Source: Lepidonotus clava (Eukaryota; Annelida; Polychaeta; Phyllodocida; Polynoidae). From it: a DNA stretch of 64,000 nt. Within the stretch, counting starts at the first letter, position 1, and the number at the start of each line of letters is the position of its first letter. The translations under genes and the position numbers were made by a program. Shown piece after piece: positions 38,916 to 49,506 of this stretch. The DNA lies in the NCBI GenBank assembly GCA_936440205.1, contig OW387146.1:27466458-27530457 (forward strand). The letters are read 5' to 3'. The notes beneath the pieces were generated by a model that saw only the letters and a program-made list of their open reading frames with translations, did no database searches and had not been told where the DNA came from.

Positions 38916-39351
38916 TATACCGCATTAGGGAGAGGCCCAGTGGGCGCCGCCATGTTGGGTCACGTGGGACAAGGGGACCCTCCTCATTGGCTGGTAGATT
39001 GGCTTGTCCACCCACAGGTCGTGGCGCCAAAGGTATGCGCATGTGCGGACCTGGACTCCCGAATGCGATATACCGCATTAGGGAGAGGCCCAGTGGGCGC
39101 CGCCATGTTGACTAAGGGAAGGTTCTGATTGGCTGATAAGGCCCGCTTGTCCACCCACAGGGACTGGCGCCAAAGGACCACGCATGCGCTGACCAAGACT
39201 CCCGAATTACTGTATTCGGGAGTCCTTGTCTGCGCATGCGCATACCTCTGACCCAGTTTCCTATGGGTGGACAAGCGCCACTTCCAGCCTATCAGGATTC
39301 TCCATTTTTCAATATGGCGGCGCCCACTGGGCTTCTCCCGTATGCGGTATA
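38916..39351. mobile_element. foldback (inverted-repeat) element made of three related units
   Basis: Three units of about 140-153 bp are present: one at 38916-39068 and one at 39069-39210 in direct orientation, and one at 39212-39351 inverted. The last two form a nearly continuous palindrome centred at about 39211 (ACTCCCGAAT...ATTCGGGAGT). All share TATACCGCATTAGGGAG at the outer end, then CCCAGTGGGCGCCGCCAT, ATTGGCTG, CTTGTCCACCCACAG and CGCATGCGC-like words. The outer ends of the whole structure are inverted copies of each other. There is no protein-coding capacity; open frames here simply read the repeats. It looks like a foldback or MITE-type DNA element, but no clear target-site duplication is visible. 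Confidence 0.8.
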
Positions 39352-40176
39352 GACGGTCCTCGTGTGGCGTGTCTGCTGCAGGCTGATAACAGCATGGCCC
39401 CATCGATTAGACGTTCTCATGGCAGCAGGGAGAGAAGTCAGTCGGACAGGGACAATTATTGTAGATCGGCTCAGGGACAATCATTGTAGATCATAACATT
39501 AAGCATCTGTACCGCTGTATTCTGATGAAGAAAGACCCCGTCTTATTCCTACAATATGGCATACTATATTACTATACAGCTCTTTAATTTACGGCACGCA
39601 CGAGGCAATATCAATAGTCAATAAATAAACATTAACTTATATGGAAACCAATACATTAATAATTCTTTATTCCCACCATATGGTAGACCGATTTCCTTAT
39701 ACAAAACCCTATTATGACATTCCATGGCCCTGCATATGGCTATCTCATTACAAACGTACATAATACCATAGTAAAACCTAACAATATGACGTATTGATTT
39801 ATTGTTATTGACGTAGGCAGATGTGAGTGTGATATTCCGTTGACATAGTGGGAGACAAGAAGCAGGTTCTGTGACCGGTAATACTGCTGAACAGCTTATA
39901 ACGCCGGGCCCCCCGCCAGGTGGGGCGATTAATCAGGACCTGGTTGGGGCTTTACCTCTCGTACCAGGCCCCACTACCATTAACCTGGCCAGGGCCGTTT
40001 TACACTGTTTTACACCGGCACCTTTTTAGTGGCGTGAAAACCAGTTTACGTGTCACCTTAAAAACCATCTCTGATTGTCAACCTTCAGAGTTGTGCCTGT
40101 TATATATAAACACATTACGGCCAGATTCACAGAAATGATAAATTGTGTGAAATAGGTGTTATGCCCAAATGACATT

Positions 40177-40213
40177 CTATCTATCGATCTGTCTGTCTGT
40201 CTATCTGTCTATT
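40177..40213. repeat. CTAT/CTGT microsatellite
   Basis: A short run of tetranucleotide CTAT and CTGT repeats, slightly interrupted, lies in the Ig intron. Confidence 0.85.
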
Positions 40214-41022
40214 TACTGGAACTATTCCGAACAACTTTAAGACAGGGACCCATACACCAGTGTGAGGGCATGCTCACATTAGGTGACTTTCCCTGATATA
40301 CCTATGGGGATGAGAGTGTCCAGGAAATCCGCCTTTGTCCTCTTAGATCTGGAAATAGTCCTGAAAGGTTTCAATGTGCGGCTCGTGCCCCCACAGGGTG
40401 AGGTGTGTCAGGTGAGAGACCAGCTGTCGGGGCCTCCTGCCCGTACCTCGGTAGGCCCTTAACCCACCTGGGCCGGGGTCTGCCCACCCTAACCACCCCT
40501 AAATTACACCCTCCGTATGGAAATGAAGGGTTAATCGATTATAATGACCCCGAATGACACACACCATCTCCCCATCAGTAAGCTAGACCTGATTTTTAGA
40601 ATCTGTCCCCGCTCGTCGTGGGGCAGATGATGGACTGGGGCCGGCAGTGAGGGGCCATTCAGGTCTCCCGCCGCTAAACGAGAAATATATTGGTCGGAGG
40701 TCTCACAGCCATAAATGACAACGTGAATAAAGGCTGGAGAGACGAGGGGCCGGGGGAGGCGAGGTGAGGTGAGGGTGTGGGCCCGGTGTGGGCCTTATCA
40801 ATCACAGGTAGTTGAAGAACAGAGTAGACAGAGGGGACTGTGTGGGAAATATGCTGGAGCAGGACAGTAGCTGCCAACCTGTAAGGCAAAAGTGATGATT
40901 GTCAATAGGTATGGAACCAACAGGCAAGTGTTATACATAGGGTGCTCGACTACTGCACGGAGGGACAGAGCAATTAATAAGGAAGATGTTCTCTTTTTAA
41001 TGCAACTGGAACTCCGTCAAAT

Positions 41023-41051
41023 ACAGGGCCTCTCGTGGCTATCTCCTACAG
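41023..41051 (+). repeat. solitary copy of the 27-bp minisatellite unit
   Basis: ACAGGGCCTCTCGTGG is followed after a short gap by ATCTCCTACAG, matching the consensus of the array that begins 2 kb downstream but lacking three bases of its centre. It may be an ancestral or transposed single unit. Confidence 0.6.
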
Positions 41052-42120
41052 GGGCGCTGAGGTGTGGCCGGTGTGACGGGCAGAACAGGGGGGCCATCCA
41101 GGGGGGGGGGGGGGACGTTTGATACACTGTAACGGAGGGGATATGTACCTCCTAACAGACACCACACACAACCCATCATTCTATGATAAAGGGCCGTCTC
41201 TTCTGGGCTATATAACTGGACCGAAGATTTTGAAAACTTCATGAAATAAAAAAGACATGTTTTTTTATGCTAACGAGCATTGTATTGATAATGTAGGTGA
41301 GATATTTTGTGTTCTCAGCCCATAGAACGATGTCTATCTCTTGTGAGGTGAATTGGAAATTCAAGTTAATTTAGACTTTGTTAGGATTCCTTTAAAGCTA
41401 ATTTTGGGTCAAAGCTCTCTCTATCTGAACGAATCACACCGTCGTCGTATTAATAGTACTATTGTTGGCGGGGACGTACTCTAAATTAGAGTTGATGTGA
41501 AGGGCAGAAGACGGTACCAGCACATACACAGATATATAAAGCCCCCCTCTGCGTGCTCTGACGTGATTGGCTGCAATGTACCACGTGTTCTTAGCCGTCT
41601 GTCAATCATTCCCAATCTTCAATGACATTTTCTCTAAATTTTTCAGTTTACCAAATTTATTTAGACAGTTCGTAATCATTGAAAACCTTTCAGGACACCA
41701 ATCGGGGTCCTGCCTTCAGATTCGCTGTAATTCAATTACCACGTTGGGGTTTAGAGGTTTATGGCTCTACACGGTATAAAGTACTATAAACCGTGATTAA
41801 ACCGTTTTCTATCATCGCTTGTTATGCAATTTCTTATCGTAATGTCTAGGTGCCAATCCCCCTTTGTACAAAGTACATAAACACACATACGCCCTCAAAT
41901 TGTACGAATTGCCCCCCGGCAAAATGAAAAGAAGTAATGGTTTTACAGTGTTGACGTAGCTTAGCCCTGCGATAGGTCCCCTGTATGGTAAACAGTAAAT
42001 CATGCCGGTAGCCCTGTCCGGGCGGGCTACAATATAGGGACCAGTAATCGGGTCTTAAACAAAGCCCTCTCCGGGGATTACCTTAAACCAACAGGGCTTT
42101 AATTAAACCCACCGCCACTT

Positions 42121-42260
42121 CCCGCAATACCAGCATCCTGTTTGCAGCTTCTTGGCACTTAATTTGCAGCTTGTTTGCACCCTTAAGTCCCATTACCCGC
42201 ACCTCACCAGCACTCTGTTTGCAGGTTCTTTGCACCTTTTTTGTTGGTTATTTGCATGTC
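42121..42260 (+). repeat. 75-bp tandem duplication with repeated TTTGCAG words
   Basis: Two diverged copies start CCCGCA at 42121 and 42196. Both contain CAGCA-CTGTTTGCAG followed by TTCTTxGCACxTT. The repeated TTTGCAG resembles 3' splice-site ends but is not followed by coding sequence. It lies just before the 27-bp array. Confidence 0.6.
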
Positions 42261-42962
42261 AGATCTCCTAATCCCTTACGTTTGGTGGCACTTCGATCAG
42301 CCTATTTCTGTAACCTGTAGACCCCTGCCCCTCCTGTACCTAGGAGGTCGGTACCGACCGGGCCGAGGACAGGGTTCCCTGAGGTCTAAGGGGTCCGTCT
42401 CAGGTGGGACCTGTGTGGCCCTCCACCTATTGACGGGCCTGTGTAGGACCCTGGAGGCAGCACGTGCCCCCTGCAGGGTGGGAGGGGGGATGGGGGTACG
42501 ACGGACTGTTATCGCGGTACATGTCAAAAAAGGTCAACCAATGACCCCGGGGGGTGCGTTACTGCTACAGGCCCATAGGCAACAAAAGTACATCATTTCA
42601 ATTTTGTTCGAGCACAGTGACCGTGTAGTGACAGACCTCGGTGTTGTCATTTCACACCGAATATCCTAATTATAATACAATGACGTGCAGCAGATAACCC
42701 CTACACGTTACATCTGTTGGCAGTTTTCTCTGGGATCTTTACACCCATAAAAGCCCTACACCCCAGGAGTGGTCTGACCACCTCTGAGGCCCTACGGTAC
42801 GAGGGACACAAGTGGTCGGTGATGGTTGAGATCTAGGAGTATACAGAGACTTCGGGAATCTGCATGTAAGGGACAGGTCGAGCATGGCTGAAATACGCTC
42901 ATCGTATGAGGAGTCAGGTACCGGGCAGAAAGAGGCCCAAACAGGCCGGGCTGTATACATCT

Positions 42963-44293
42963 AGGGCCTCTTGTGGCGGGGTCTTCCACAGCTAGCTAGG
43001 GCCTCTCGTGGTGGGGTCTCCTACAGGGCCTCTTGTAGCGGGGTCTCCCACAGGGCCTCTCGTGGCGGGGTCTCCTACAGGGCCTCTCGTGGCGGGGTCT
43101 CCTACAGGGCCTCTCGCGGCGGGGTCTCCTACAGGGCCTCTCGCGGCGGGGTTTCCTATAGGGCCTCTCGTGGTGGGGTTTCCTATAGGGCCTCTCGCGG
43201 CGGGGTTTCCTACAGGGCCTCTCGTGGTGGGGTTTCCTATAGGACCTCTTGTAGCGGGGTCTCCTACAGGGCCTCTCGTGGTGGGGTCTCCTATAGGGCC
43301 TCTTGTGGCGGGGTCTCCTACAGGGCCTCTCGTGGTGGGGTCTCCTATAGGGCCTCTTGTAGCGGGGTCTCCTACAGGGCCTCTCGCGGCGGGGTCTCCT
43401 ACAGGGCCTCTCGTGGCGGGGTTTCCTACGGGGCCTCTCGCGGCGGGGTCTCCTACAGGGCCTCTCGCGGCGGGGTCTCCTACAGGGCCTCTCGCGGCGG
43501 GGTTTCCTACGGGGCCTCTCGTGGTGGGGTCTCCTATAGGGCCTCTTGTAGCGGGGTCTCCTACAGGGCCTCTCGTGGCGGGGTCTCCTACAGGGCCTCT
43601 CGTGGTGGGGTTTCCTATAGGGCCTCTCGCGGCGGGGTTTCCTACAGGGCCTCTCGTGGTGGGGTTTCCTATAGGACCTCTTGTAGCGGGGTCTCCTACA
43701 GGGCCTCTCGTGGTGGGGTCTCCTATAGGGCCTCTTGTGGCGGGGTCTCCTACAGGGCCTCTCGTGGTGGGGTCTCCTATAGGGCCTCTTGTAGCGGGGT
43801 CTCCTACAGGGCCTCTCGCGGCGGGGTCTCCTACAGGGCCTCTCGTGGCGGGGTTTCCTACGGGGCCTCTCGCGGCGGGGTCTCCTACAGGGCCTCTCGC
43901 GGCGGGGTCTCCTACAGGGCCTCTCGCGGCGGGGTTTCCTACGGGGCCTCTCGTGGTGGGGTCTCCTATAGGGCCTCTTGTAGCGGGGTCTCCTACAGGG
44001 CCTCTCGTGGCGGGGTCTCCTACAGGGCCTCTCGTGGCGGGGTCTCCTACAGGGCCTCTCGCGGCGGGGTCTCCTATGGGGCCTCTCGTGGTGGGGTCTC
44101 CTATAGGGCCTCTCGTGGTGGGGTCTCCTATAGGACCTCTTGTAGCGGGGTCTCCTACAGGGCCTCTCGTGGCGGGGTTTCCTATGGGGCCTCTCTTGGT
44201 GGGGTCTCCTACAGGGCCTCTCGTGGCGGGGTCTCCTACAGGGCCTCTCGCGGCGGGGTTTCCTATGGGGCCTCTCTTGGTGGGGTCTCCTAC
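42963..44293 (+). repeat. 27-bp minisatellite, 48 regular copies with 432-bp higher-order period
   Basis: Regular units run from 42998 to 44293 in exact 27-base register; a further diverged unit sits at 42963. The unit core is GGGCCTCTCGTGGCGGGG followed by TCTCCTAC. Variants (CGC or CGT, TTGTAGC, TTTCC, TATAGG, GACCTC) are arranged in blocks. The marker GGACCTCTTGTAGC recurs at 43241, 43673 and 44132, spacings of 432 (16 units) and 459 (17 units), so multi-unit segments were duplicated. Because 27 is divisible by three, two + strand frames stay open through the whole array (for example 42971-44341, nine-residue unit RASRGGVSY). I regard these as by-products rather than a gene, since there is no start context, no flanking domain and two frames are equally open. 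Confidence 0.95.
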
Positions 44294-47200
44294 AGTAGTT
44301 CTCAGCAGATGCCGAGATGGTCGCAGATAGCAGGTTGTTGACCTTACAAAAACTGCTTTGGGATAGTTCTTGTGTTCACTATAACAGAACAGTTACTTAT
44401 ATCATTGTGTATTCAGTGAAGAGATGACATGTTGCATTATACCAGATAAACTAAAATGGCATTTTGCACGAAAAGTTTTTTTGTTGTAGAATAGGAGGTC
44501 GTCTGTCAGACTAATTTTACTGTACCAAAGGTGTGAGAAAACTGTCGTGAAAAAGAGTGCTTGAGAACTGTAAATGGCCTAGATACCATATATATTGTTG
44601 TGTCACAATGACGGCTGTCGACCAGGTACCACTAGTGCTATCTGCATGTGTCCACTTTGTTCTTAAAGCATCGTTGGGCTTTGTCATACACGTATATATC
44701 GTCTACTTTTATACACATTGTGTTAGGGCCACAGCGAGAGTCGAGGCGAGAATGGGTCCATTTCCTTCACCTTCACAAGAAATCTCCTCAACTTCTTTGA
44801 TCTTTTTTGTAGTTTAGTCAATTCATTTTAATCAGATCTGTTTGAAATCCAGTTTCATTCAAAGACAAGGTCCCTCAAGTGCAATAGCCCTTTTAGCAGT
44901 GGTAGTAACCGGTGAGTTAATTGCCCCCCTTTGGTCACCTGTCCCTTTTGGTCGGCCTGTGGTCTACAGGTGTTAAAATTAACACCTGAGTCTCTGTTTG
45001 GGTCCCCAGAGCTGTGGGAACAAGAGGGCGTGGGCTGTCTACGGAGGGGGGGGGGGGTCACTAGGCAGGCCTACCCATATCGGCCAGTTGTGTACATCTA
45101 GGCTGGATTTAAGAATACTACCCTTTATTTCCCTCAGTCGTGAGCAGAACAAAAGTCATTTTAGTCATAAAAGCAATGCTTTAAAGAGTATTAGAGGGGT
45201 TCTCGTATCTCAAAACTGATAAAATAAAGAATATTGGTCATGATTTATCAGAGGTCAGCCAATCGGTTGGGGGAAAGGCGTGCTAGCTGGGTACGACTCA
45301 TATACTGTACTACACCGTTCAAACCCCCTTTCGGTGCTCCCAATGTGATAAAGCCCAATGCATATTGCCCCATATGTCCGGAGTTTTCACACAGTTAGAC
45401 CTTTTCCCGGCCGAGTCACCCCCCCCCCCCCCCGCCCCTCTCACCTCTGTCCCTACAACACACCTTTTGTTGATTTACAACGTCCCCCAGCCCCGGGGGT
45501 GGTGTTGACAGAGTTGTGTTTTGTTACATGGCCCCCGGTCAGCCCCCCCCCTCCCCCCATGGCCCCCGGTCGCTGTGGTAGACATGTCTGTGAGGGCTCC
45601 GACCTCTGTTTTTACGGGACAATTAGCACCAGGTCCCGGGGAGGACCAGGTTGGCCAGCTTTACCTAAAGAGGAACACACTCCTTTAACCAGAGACATAG
45701 GGTGCACATGTATACGTGTACCCATGATATAAGAATGATATCTCGGCATATGTTAGATTACCATATAAAAGATTATAAGTAATTTTATCATGATAACTTT
45801 ATTGGAATACATGATGTATTCTTCATACAGGTGGATTATTAATAATCAGAGTTTCTGATATTTCCTATTGCACATGGGTACAAGGCTAGTGTAAAGTAAA
45901 ACGAATTGTTAATGTTGTCTTCACCACAATGCAGAAAACTTCCTTATTCCTACTTATCAAGGACAGTGTCGGCCAAATCAGAAAGCTCATCATTTTCCGC
46001 CCTGACGGGGTGTGTGTTGGGGCCGGGTTGTCACCAGACGTACAGTGACAACCGCGCATCAATCTCCCGTTGTTGAGCCTATCTGAGATCTGGGGGTGTT
46101 GTACCCGGGGATTACAGACGGTAACGACCTCCCCGACCGACAGCCGTGAACAGCACGGACAGCTCTGAGAGAGGGGCACAGTGTAAGGAGGGGGTAAAAG
46201 ATACGTACATAAACTGGAGAAAAGAAGGTGTAGGTACCTCGATCAGACACCTAGTGAGGACCCTCCATGAACAGTGGGCGAAAGGTCCATAACCTAAACA
46301 CAGCCTTTGTACAACCCGTCTACTAAGAGTATCATAAACAACTTTTTAAGGTAGTAGTACGTTATTCTTTGAGGGAGAAAGTGTTGGCTAAGTAATCTTG
46401 TACGATTCACAAATGGAGAAAAGAATTTTACTAAATCTTGTTTGATTCCTATCAAGACAGTGGAGATCGATTCGTGTTTCTAAATAAACCATATCTGCCG
46501 CTGAATAGATACGATCAACTATTACTATTGTAGTAGGTTTATAGGCCTACCGTGTCTTCATTCTGTTCTGCATTATAGCCGAAGAAACCTACCAATAACC
46601 ATAATTAATTTTTGTACTGATATGGTAACCATCATACATGCCCATTACTACAGTTGATTTGTCCAGTTCGTTAACACTAAACTTTGATATAATAAATAGT
46701 GATTACCAGGCAAATTATGTCCAATATGAAAATCAGAGTTTTGATATGAGAGGAGTATCACATTAAAGCTGACTGCAGGTATTCCTTAATGGTATGAACT
46801 GGAGGAACAGAAAACAATGTGCCCCAATAGGCCGGTCGCTGGTACTTGTCAAGCAGCAGGTCTATTACATGTTGGCGGCGGCCGGTGCCCGGAGTGCGCT
46901 AAGACCTTGATCCCCAGACGTGAGATCTGAGACCAAACACCAGGTCAAAGACACACACGGCAAATCCCCGAATATCGCCCAGGGATCAGCCCCACTCTGC
47001 CCTCCTCTGCCCCTCTCAGCCCTGGAGGAGGCCTGTAGAGTGACCTTGAGTGTTTGACCTTGTGAACGCCGAGTGTTGACCCGCGGGTATTTACCGGGCT
47101 GTTTACCCAGGGTTCCCGGCGAGCAGTTGCTACTTCCTGCGCTGCGTGGTTGTGCCGTGTTGGGGGACAGCGGTGTGTTAAAACACTTGGTCAATAAGTG

Positions 47201-48095
47201 AGAGTCCACAGAGGGCCGTGGTCAGGGGGAGGGCCAGGCAGGGCAGGTGTATCGGCCGTATGTAGCAGGTCAACACTCTGTTTACTGGTCACTTTACCCC
47301 TCACAAGGTGTTAATCTACATCGGGGATCAGGTTTCAGGAGGGGCGGGCTGGGGTGATTGGTAAGGGTGGACTTCTTGGTAGTTTCTGGGGGCAGCGCCC
47401 ACCCTGTTTTCACTAATGGTTCTCCCCTGGTAGGAAATGATCCTGATTGAGTTAGTAAGCTTTGTGAGGGTGGACACTTATGGGGAAATGTTTCCTGTCG
47501 GTTGATATTTGATTAAAATGGGCCCTAATCCGCTGCCCCTCAGCGCCCTCTGCCCGACCACGCCGGGATTAGGGCGTATTGTATACACTCACGTATGGAA
47601 GGGCCGTTTGGTAACCTTAGATGGAAGGGTTGGAGCTGGAAAAGAGGGAAGCACGCCTTGGTACTTAGTGTTTCTGTTCTTCTTTTAGTTAAATATTGCC
47701 AGTACAATACTCGATTAGGTAGCGTTATATACTTCTGCATTGCATCACCAAAAGTACAAAAAGTTAAGGAAATAGAATGTTATGTGGATCAGCGTCTAAA
47801 TCTATATGACCTTCTGATATAAATGTACCTGATGTAAGTAGCTAACTCCTTCCTTTTTTCCGAGAAATTGTACTCATGTCCATTTCAAGGTAATTTCAGG
47901 TATATTCTATAATAATGTCACAGAGCTATTTCTTATAAAACAGATACATATAGTTGGAAATAATAATAAACAGAGAAGGATTCAGTTTCACCAGGGTGGA
48001 TATCAAGATTGGTTTCTCTAACTATAGAATCAATAGGTGGCCTTCTCTGGGGTTTTTTTGGTGTGTTTTCTTTTAAGGTGCCTTTATTCCCCCAG

Positions 48096-49394
48096 ATGCC
48101 CCCGTGGTGACCATCACGCCGGCCGACCCGTCCCCAGATTCTCCCCGTGACATGTTTGCCTGTCAGTAACGGTCTAACCCTTATTCCCCCAGATGCCCCC
48201 GTGGTGACCATCACGCCGGCCGACCCGTCCCCAGATTCTCCCCGTGACATGTATGCCTGTCAGTAATGGTCTAACCCTTATTCCCCCAGATGCCCCCGTG
48301 GTGACCATCACGCCGGCCGACCCGTCCCCAGATTCTCCCTGTGACATGTTTGCCTGTCAGTAATGGTCTAACCCTTATTCCCCCAGATGCCCCCGTGGTG
48401 ACCATCACGCCGGCCGACCCGTCCCCAGATTCTCCCTGTGACATGTGTGCCTGTCAGTAACGGTCTAACCCTTATTCCCCCAGATGCCCCCATGGTGACC
48501 ATCACGCCGGCCGACCCGTCCCCAGATTCTCCCCGTGACATGTTTGCCTGTCAGTAAAGGTCTAACCCTTATTCCCCCAGATGCCCCCGTGGTGACCATC
48601 ACGCCGGCCGACCCGTCCCCAGATTCTCCCCGTGACATGTTTGCCTGTCAGTAATGGTCTAACCCTTATTCCCCCAGATGCCCCCATGGTGACCATCACG
48701 CCGGCCGACCCGTCCCCAGATTCTCCCCGTGACATGTATGCCTGTCAGTAACGGTCTAACCCTTATTCCCCCAGATGCCCCCATGGTGACCATCACCCCG
48801 GCCGACCCGTCCCCAGATTCTCCCCGTGACATGTATGCCTGTCAGTAATGGTCTAACCCTTATTCCCCCAGATGCCCCCGTGGTGACCATCACGCCGGCC
48901 GACCCGTCCCCAGATTCTCCCTGTGACCTGTATGCCTGTCAGTAACGGTCTAACCCTTATTCCCCCAGATGCCCCCGTGGTGACCATCCCGCCGGCCGAC
49001 CCGTCCCCAGATTCTCCCTGTGACATGTATGCCTGTCAGTAATGGTCTAACCCTTATTCCCCCAGATGCCCCCGTGGTGACCATCACGCCGGCCGACCCG
49101 TCCCCAGATTCTCCCCGTGACATGTATGCCTGTCAGTAATGGTCTAACCCTTATTCCCCCAGATGCCCCCGTGGTGACCATCACGCCGGCCGACCCGTCC
49201 CCAGATTCTCCCCGTGACATGTATGCCTGTCAGTAATGGTCTAACCCTTATTCCCCCAGATGCCCCCGTGGTGACCATCACGCCGGCCGACCCGTCCCCA
49301 GATTCTCCCTGTGACATGTATGCCTGTCATTAACGGTCTAACCCTTATTCCCCCAGATGCCCCCGTGGTGACCATCACGCCGGCCGACCCGTCC
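48096..49394 (+). repeat. 97-bp tandem array of a 3' splice site plus exon start; 13 units plus the true exon
   Basis: Units begin at 48096 and then every 97 bases to 49260. The 14th start, 49357, is the real exon. Each unit holds the first 38 coding bases of that exon (ATGCCCCCGTGGTGACCATC onward to GACCCGTCC). A 59-base tail follows, containing GTCAGTAA, the branch-like word CTAAC, and TTATTCCCCCAG. Copies differ at only a few positions (for example GTGGTG/ATGGTG and CCCCGTG/CCCTGTG), so expansion or homogenisation is recent. Read in the exon's phase, every decoy copy meets TAA after 24 codons. The left border is near 48080, where only the last dozen bases of the acceptor still match. The array ends where the true exon diverges after GACCCGTCC. 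Confidence 0.97.
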
Positions 49395-49506
49395 GGCACC
49401 CACCTGGTGGTGGAGGAGGGCAGGAACGCCACCCTCACCTGTCACGTCGACTCCAACCCCTACACGTCGGCCAGGAAGTGGGAGAAGGACGGCGTCCAGA
49501 TACCAG
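49357..49506 (+). CDS. internal exon: first half of the next Ig domain of the IgSF protein
   Basis: This 150-base, phase 1 to phase 1 exon encodes about 50 residues. Spliced after the exon at 34675 it gives YAPVVTITPADPSG, then VEEGRNATLTCHVDSN with the first Ig Cys at residue 29, then KWEKDGVQIP with the conserved Trp at 42. This matches strands A to C of an I-set/Ig_3 domain such as those in nephrin- and SYG-2-like receptors. The second Cys half must lie in a later exon that I do not find before the window ends. A glycosylation site (NAT) lies just before the Cys. The acceptor TTATTCCCCCAG is identical to those of the 13 tandem copies upstream, and the donor is CCAG|GTATGT. The first 38 coding bases are shared with those copies. 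Confidence 0.9.

Larger units (their letters stand above)
34990..49356 (+). other. 14.4-kb phase-1 intron of the Ig gene, rich in tandem arrays
   Basis: The donor GTAAGT at 34990 and acceptor TTATTCCCCCAG at 49345-49356 join phase-1 exons. The joined codon T|AT gives Tyr in LDVKYAP, the standard linker between successive Ig domains in this family. The intron carries three large tandem arrays (26-bp, 27-bp and 97-bp units), a foldback element, smaller duplications and a possible nested gene on the other strand. Its last 1.26 kb is the 97-bp array, whose units imitate its own 3' end. Stretches between the arrays show no supportable exon on the + strand. Confidence 0.85.

Noticed and set aside
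42971-44341. 456-codon open frame of RASRGGVSY repeats (and a parallel 440-codon frame) as a structural repeat protein
   Set aside because: Two frames are equally open only because the unit is 27 bases long; there is no signal peptide, no non-repeat domain, and it lies inside an intron of another gene.
46865-47209. 114-codon minus-strand frame, with an overlapping + strand frame, as an exon
   Set aside because: Both strands read equally well in this GC-rich patch and neither has good splice borders; it served as a warning about similar weak candidates elsewhere.
48096-49394. 97-bp array as a CRISPR-like or protein-repeat locus
   Set aside because: Units are contiguous without unique spacers, and each has an in-frame stop; they copy the 3' end of an animal intron.
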